Assembly (NCBI GenBank): GCA_964502175.1
Contig: CAZCVE010000025.1
Coordinates: 54,878 to 118,877, forward strand
Direction: 5' to 3'
DNA from: JAFLCL01 sp964502175
GTDB lineage: Bacteria; Myxococcota_A; Polyangia; Polyangiales; Sandaracinaceae
Length of the DNA: 64,000 bases
The position numbers and the translations under genes are program-made. The stretch's first letter is position 1. Each line of letters starts with the position of its first letter. The notes below the pieces were generated by a model. The model worked only from the letters and a program-made list of their open reading frames with translations. It ran no database searches and had not been told where the DNA came from. Below are positions 63,077 to 64,000 of the stretch, in pieces.

Positions 63077-63472
63077 TCAGCGGATGCGAACGATCGAGGG
63101 GACGACGTCGAAGTCCGCGTCGAAGCTCCAGATCTTCTTCACCCGCAGTCGCTCCATGACCGACACGTGCACGGCATCGCGCGAAGAGAGCGTCGGGTGG
63201 CGCGCGAGTAGTGCACGGGCCGCATCGGCGTCGGTCTTCGTCACGTCGACCGTTCGCGACACGAGGGCCTCGAGCGCCTCGTACGCGGCAGCGAGGTGCT
63301 TCGGGTCCTTCTTCGAGGTGTACCGATGGAGGATCTCCTGGAAGGTCTCCGCGCTCGTGACGAGGACGTCGCGCGCCGTGAGCAGCTGTGAGACCAGCTC
63401 GATCACACGGTCCTTGTTCGGGTGGGCAGCGCCGACGAGGTACATCGGCACGTTCGAGTCGACGTAGATCAC
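63077..63472 (-). CDS. vapC: PIN-domain toxin, VapC family
   Basis: A 131-residue PIN nuclease. Metal-site acids: Asp in 'MIYVDSNVPMYL', Glu in 'SAETFQEILHRY', Asp in 'LSSRDAVHVSVM' and Asp in 'SFDADFDVV'. The GTG start overlaps the antitoxin stop (GTGA). It is a second, distinct VapC in this window. Confidence 0.86.
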   Translation of the reverse strand: MIYVDSNVPMYLVGAAHPNKDRVIELVSQLLTARDVLVTSAETFQEILHRYTSKKDPKHLAAAYEALEALVSRTVDVTKTDADAARALLARHPTLSSRDAVHVSVMERLRVKKIWSFDADFDVVPSIVRIR

Positions 63473-63768
63473 CGGCGACCCGACCGTCGCGGTCCCTTCG
63501 CCGCGCCCGACACCGTCGGTTCCCGTTCGCTCCGACCCGCTTCGATGTCTGCCAGCATCGATTCGATGTCGCCGGTCGGTCCCTCGAAGCGCGCAAAGCG
63601 CAACACCGCTGCGATGCGCTCCCCTGGAAGAGGCTCGCGCGCCTCCTCGACCGTGCGCTTGAGGCTCGCGCGCACCACCTCCGCGATGGGCTGCTCCCGC
63701 TTGCGCGCGACGCGCTCGACCGCCCGGTACTCGTCGTCGGACATGACGACCTGGAGGCGCTTACTCAT
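63469..63768 (-). CDS. Ribbon-helix-helix antitoxin, VapB-like
   Basis: A 99-residue protein. 'KRLQVVMSDDEYRAVERVARKREQPIAEVVRASLKRTVEE' is a CopG/Arc-type RHH domain with an extended C-terminal toxin-binding tail. It overlaps the PIN toxin (GTGA). Two ACTCAT-N3-ATGAGT operators begin at its start codon (63763-63777, 63786-63800), showing likely autoregulation. Confidence 0.82.
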   Translation of the reverse strand: MSKRLQVVMSDDEYRAVERVARKREQPIAEVVRASLKRTVEEAREPLPGERIAAVLRFARFEGPTGDIESMLADIEAGRSEREPTVSGAAKGPRRSGRR

Positions 63769-63800
63769 GGGATGAGTCTGCGGAGACTCATGACATGAGT
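63763..63800. promoter_or_regulatory. Double palindromic operator of the RHH/PIN toxin-antitoxin operon
   Basis: Two perfect 6-3-6 dyads, ACTCATGGGATGAGT (63763-63777) and ACTCATGACATGAGT (63786-63800), centres 23 bases apart (about two helical turns). The first overlaps the antitoxin start codon. Repeated identical half-sites are typical of RHH autoregulation. Confidence 0.75.
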
Positions 63801-63895
63801 CAACGGCGCGCAGCCAACCACGGGCTCAGCGCGGGGGCCAACCAGCACCGCACGGTCGGGAGACCGCTCTGCGTTAGGTAGGAACAGTCACGCGA

Positions 63896-63997
63896 GGGAC
63901 GGTCGGGGGTGGGGTTGAGGGAGCGAGCCCGCAGGTGAGCGCCGCAGGCGCGAGACCGAGGACTGCGAGCGGACGAGGCCCCACCCCCGACCGTCCC
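63896..63997. repeat. Long inverted repeat at the window end
   Basis: 19-base perfect arms GGGACGGTCGGGGGTGGGG (63896-63914) and its complement (63979-63997) bracket 64 bases that include GCGCC-GCA-GGCGC. It resembles the palindromic block in the MFS gene. No gene is seen from 63801 to the window end. Confidence 0.75.
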
Positions 63998-64000
63998 GGC

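Noticed and set aside
62941..63159. A 72-codon plus-strand ORF
   Set aside because: Arg/Ser-rich shadow partly antisense to the PIN toxin gene.

Overview
The window is very GC-rich DNA of a predatory or social delta-proteobacterium type, most likely a Polyangia/Sandaracinaceae-like member of the Myxococcota. The signs are: at least seven lipoproteins with Asp-Ala-rich linkers right after the lipobox, MopE-like 'CNGVDDDCDG' Cys/Asp repeats, two proteins ending in a MYXO-CTERM-like sorting tail (Cys-Arg, membrane segment, Arg cluster), an RCC1 propeller lipoprotein, a HEAT-repeat protein and a metzincin-like protease. It is a chromosomal scaffold with a 100-N assembly gap at 17896-17995. No rRNA, tRNA, CRISPR array, transposase or phage gene was recognised.

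Layout. 1-6.2 kb: the end of a YfhO-like membrane protein, a PRMT-like methyltransferase, a rhodanese, two coupled small ORFs, and a divergent NmrA-like reductase/LysR pair. 6.4-9.7 kb: a lipoprotein, then a fully overlapping minus-strand modABC operon ending in an ABA4-like membrane gene. 9.8-16.6 kb: a PHP-domain exported protein, a dihaem cytochrome c, a crotonase, an unknown membrane protein and a FAD amine-oxidase-type enzyme. 16.7-24.6 kb: a GST, a DUF6882 protein, the gap, an acyltransferase, a secreted protein coupled to an MFS (GPH-type) transporter, lipoproteins, and a MntA-HepT toxin-antitoxin pair. 24.6-29.5 kb: a fadI-fadJ beta-oxidation operon with palindromic candidate operators, and a FabZ-like dehydratase. 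29.5-38.5 kb: a Phd/VapC pair, an RCC1 lipoprotein, a MopE/novel-repeat lipoprotein followed by an FGE-like protein, a second crotonase, a protease-like protein that has lost its catalytic His and Ser and carries a barrel-like C-terminus, and a DTW (tRNA acp3U) protein with an extra C-terminal domain.

38.6-40.6 kb holds a Septu-type (PtuA ATPase + PtuB HNH) anti-phage operon. 40.6-47.2 kb: a GH13 amylase coupled to an Asp-Ala lipoprotein, a purple-acid-type phosphoesterase with MYXO-CTERM tail, a lipocalin-like protein and an esterase. 47.2-52.7 kb: a 987-residue MopE/glycine-rich lipoprotein and an EF-G-like gene broken by a one-base frameshift. 52.7-64 kb: a pseudo-receiver-like protein, a PA0069-type radical SAM protein, Asp-Ala lipoproteins, a metzincin-HEAT operon, a DsbD-like reductase, a DUF4259 gene, a sirtuin and an RHH/PIN toxin-antitoxin operon with a clear double-palindrome operator.

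Working together: fadI/fadJ, the two crotonases and the FabZ-like gene point to fatty-acid turnover. modABC serves molybdate uptake. Three toxin-antitoxin modules and the Septu pair form scattered defence or stability functions. The many exported repeat proteins fit a surface-rich lifestyle. Starts were moved inward from the longest open frame wherever a signal peptide, ribosome site or 1-4 nt overlap decided it.
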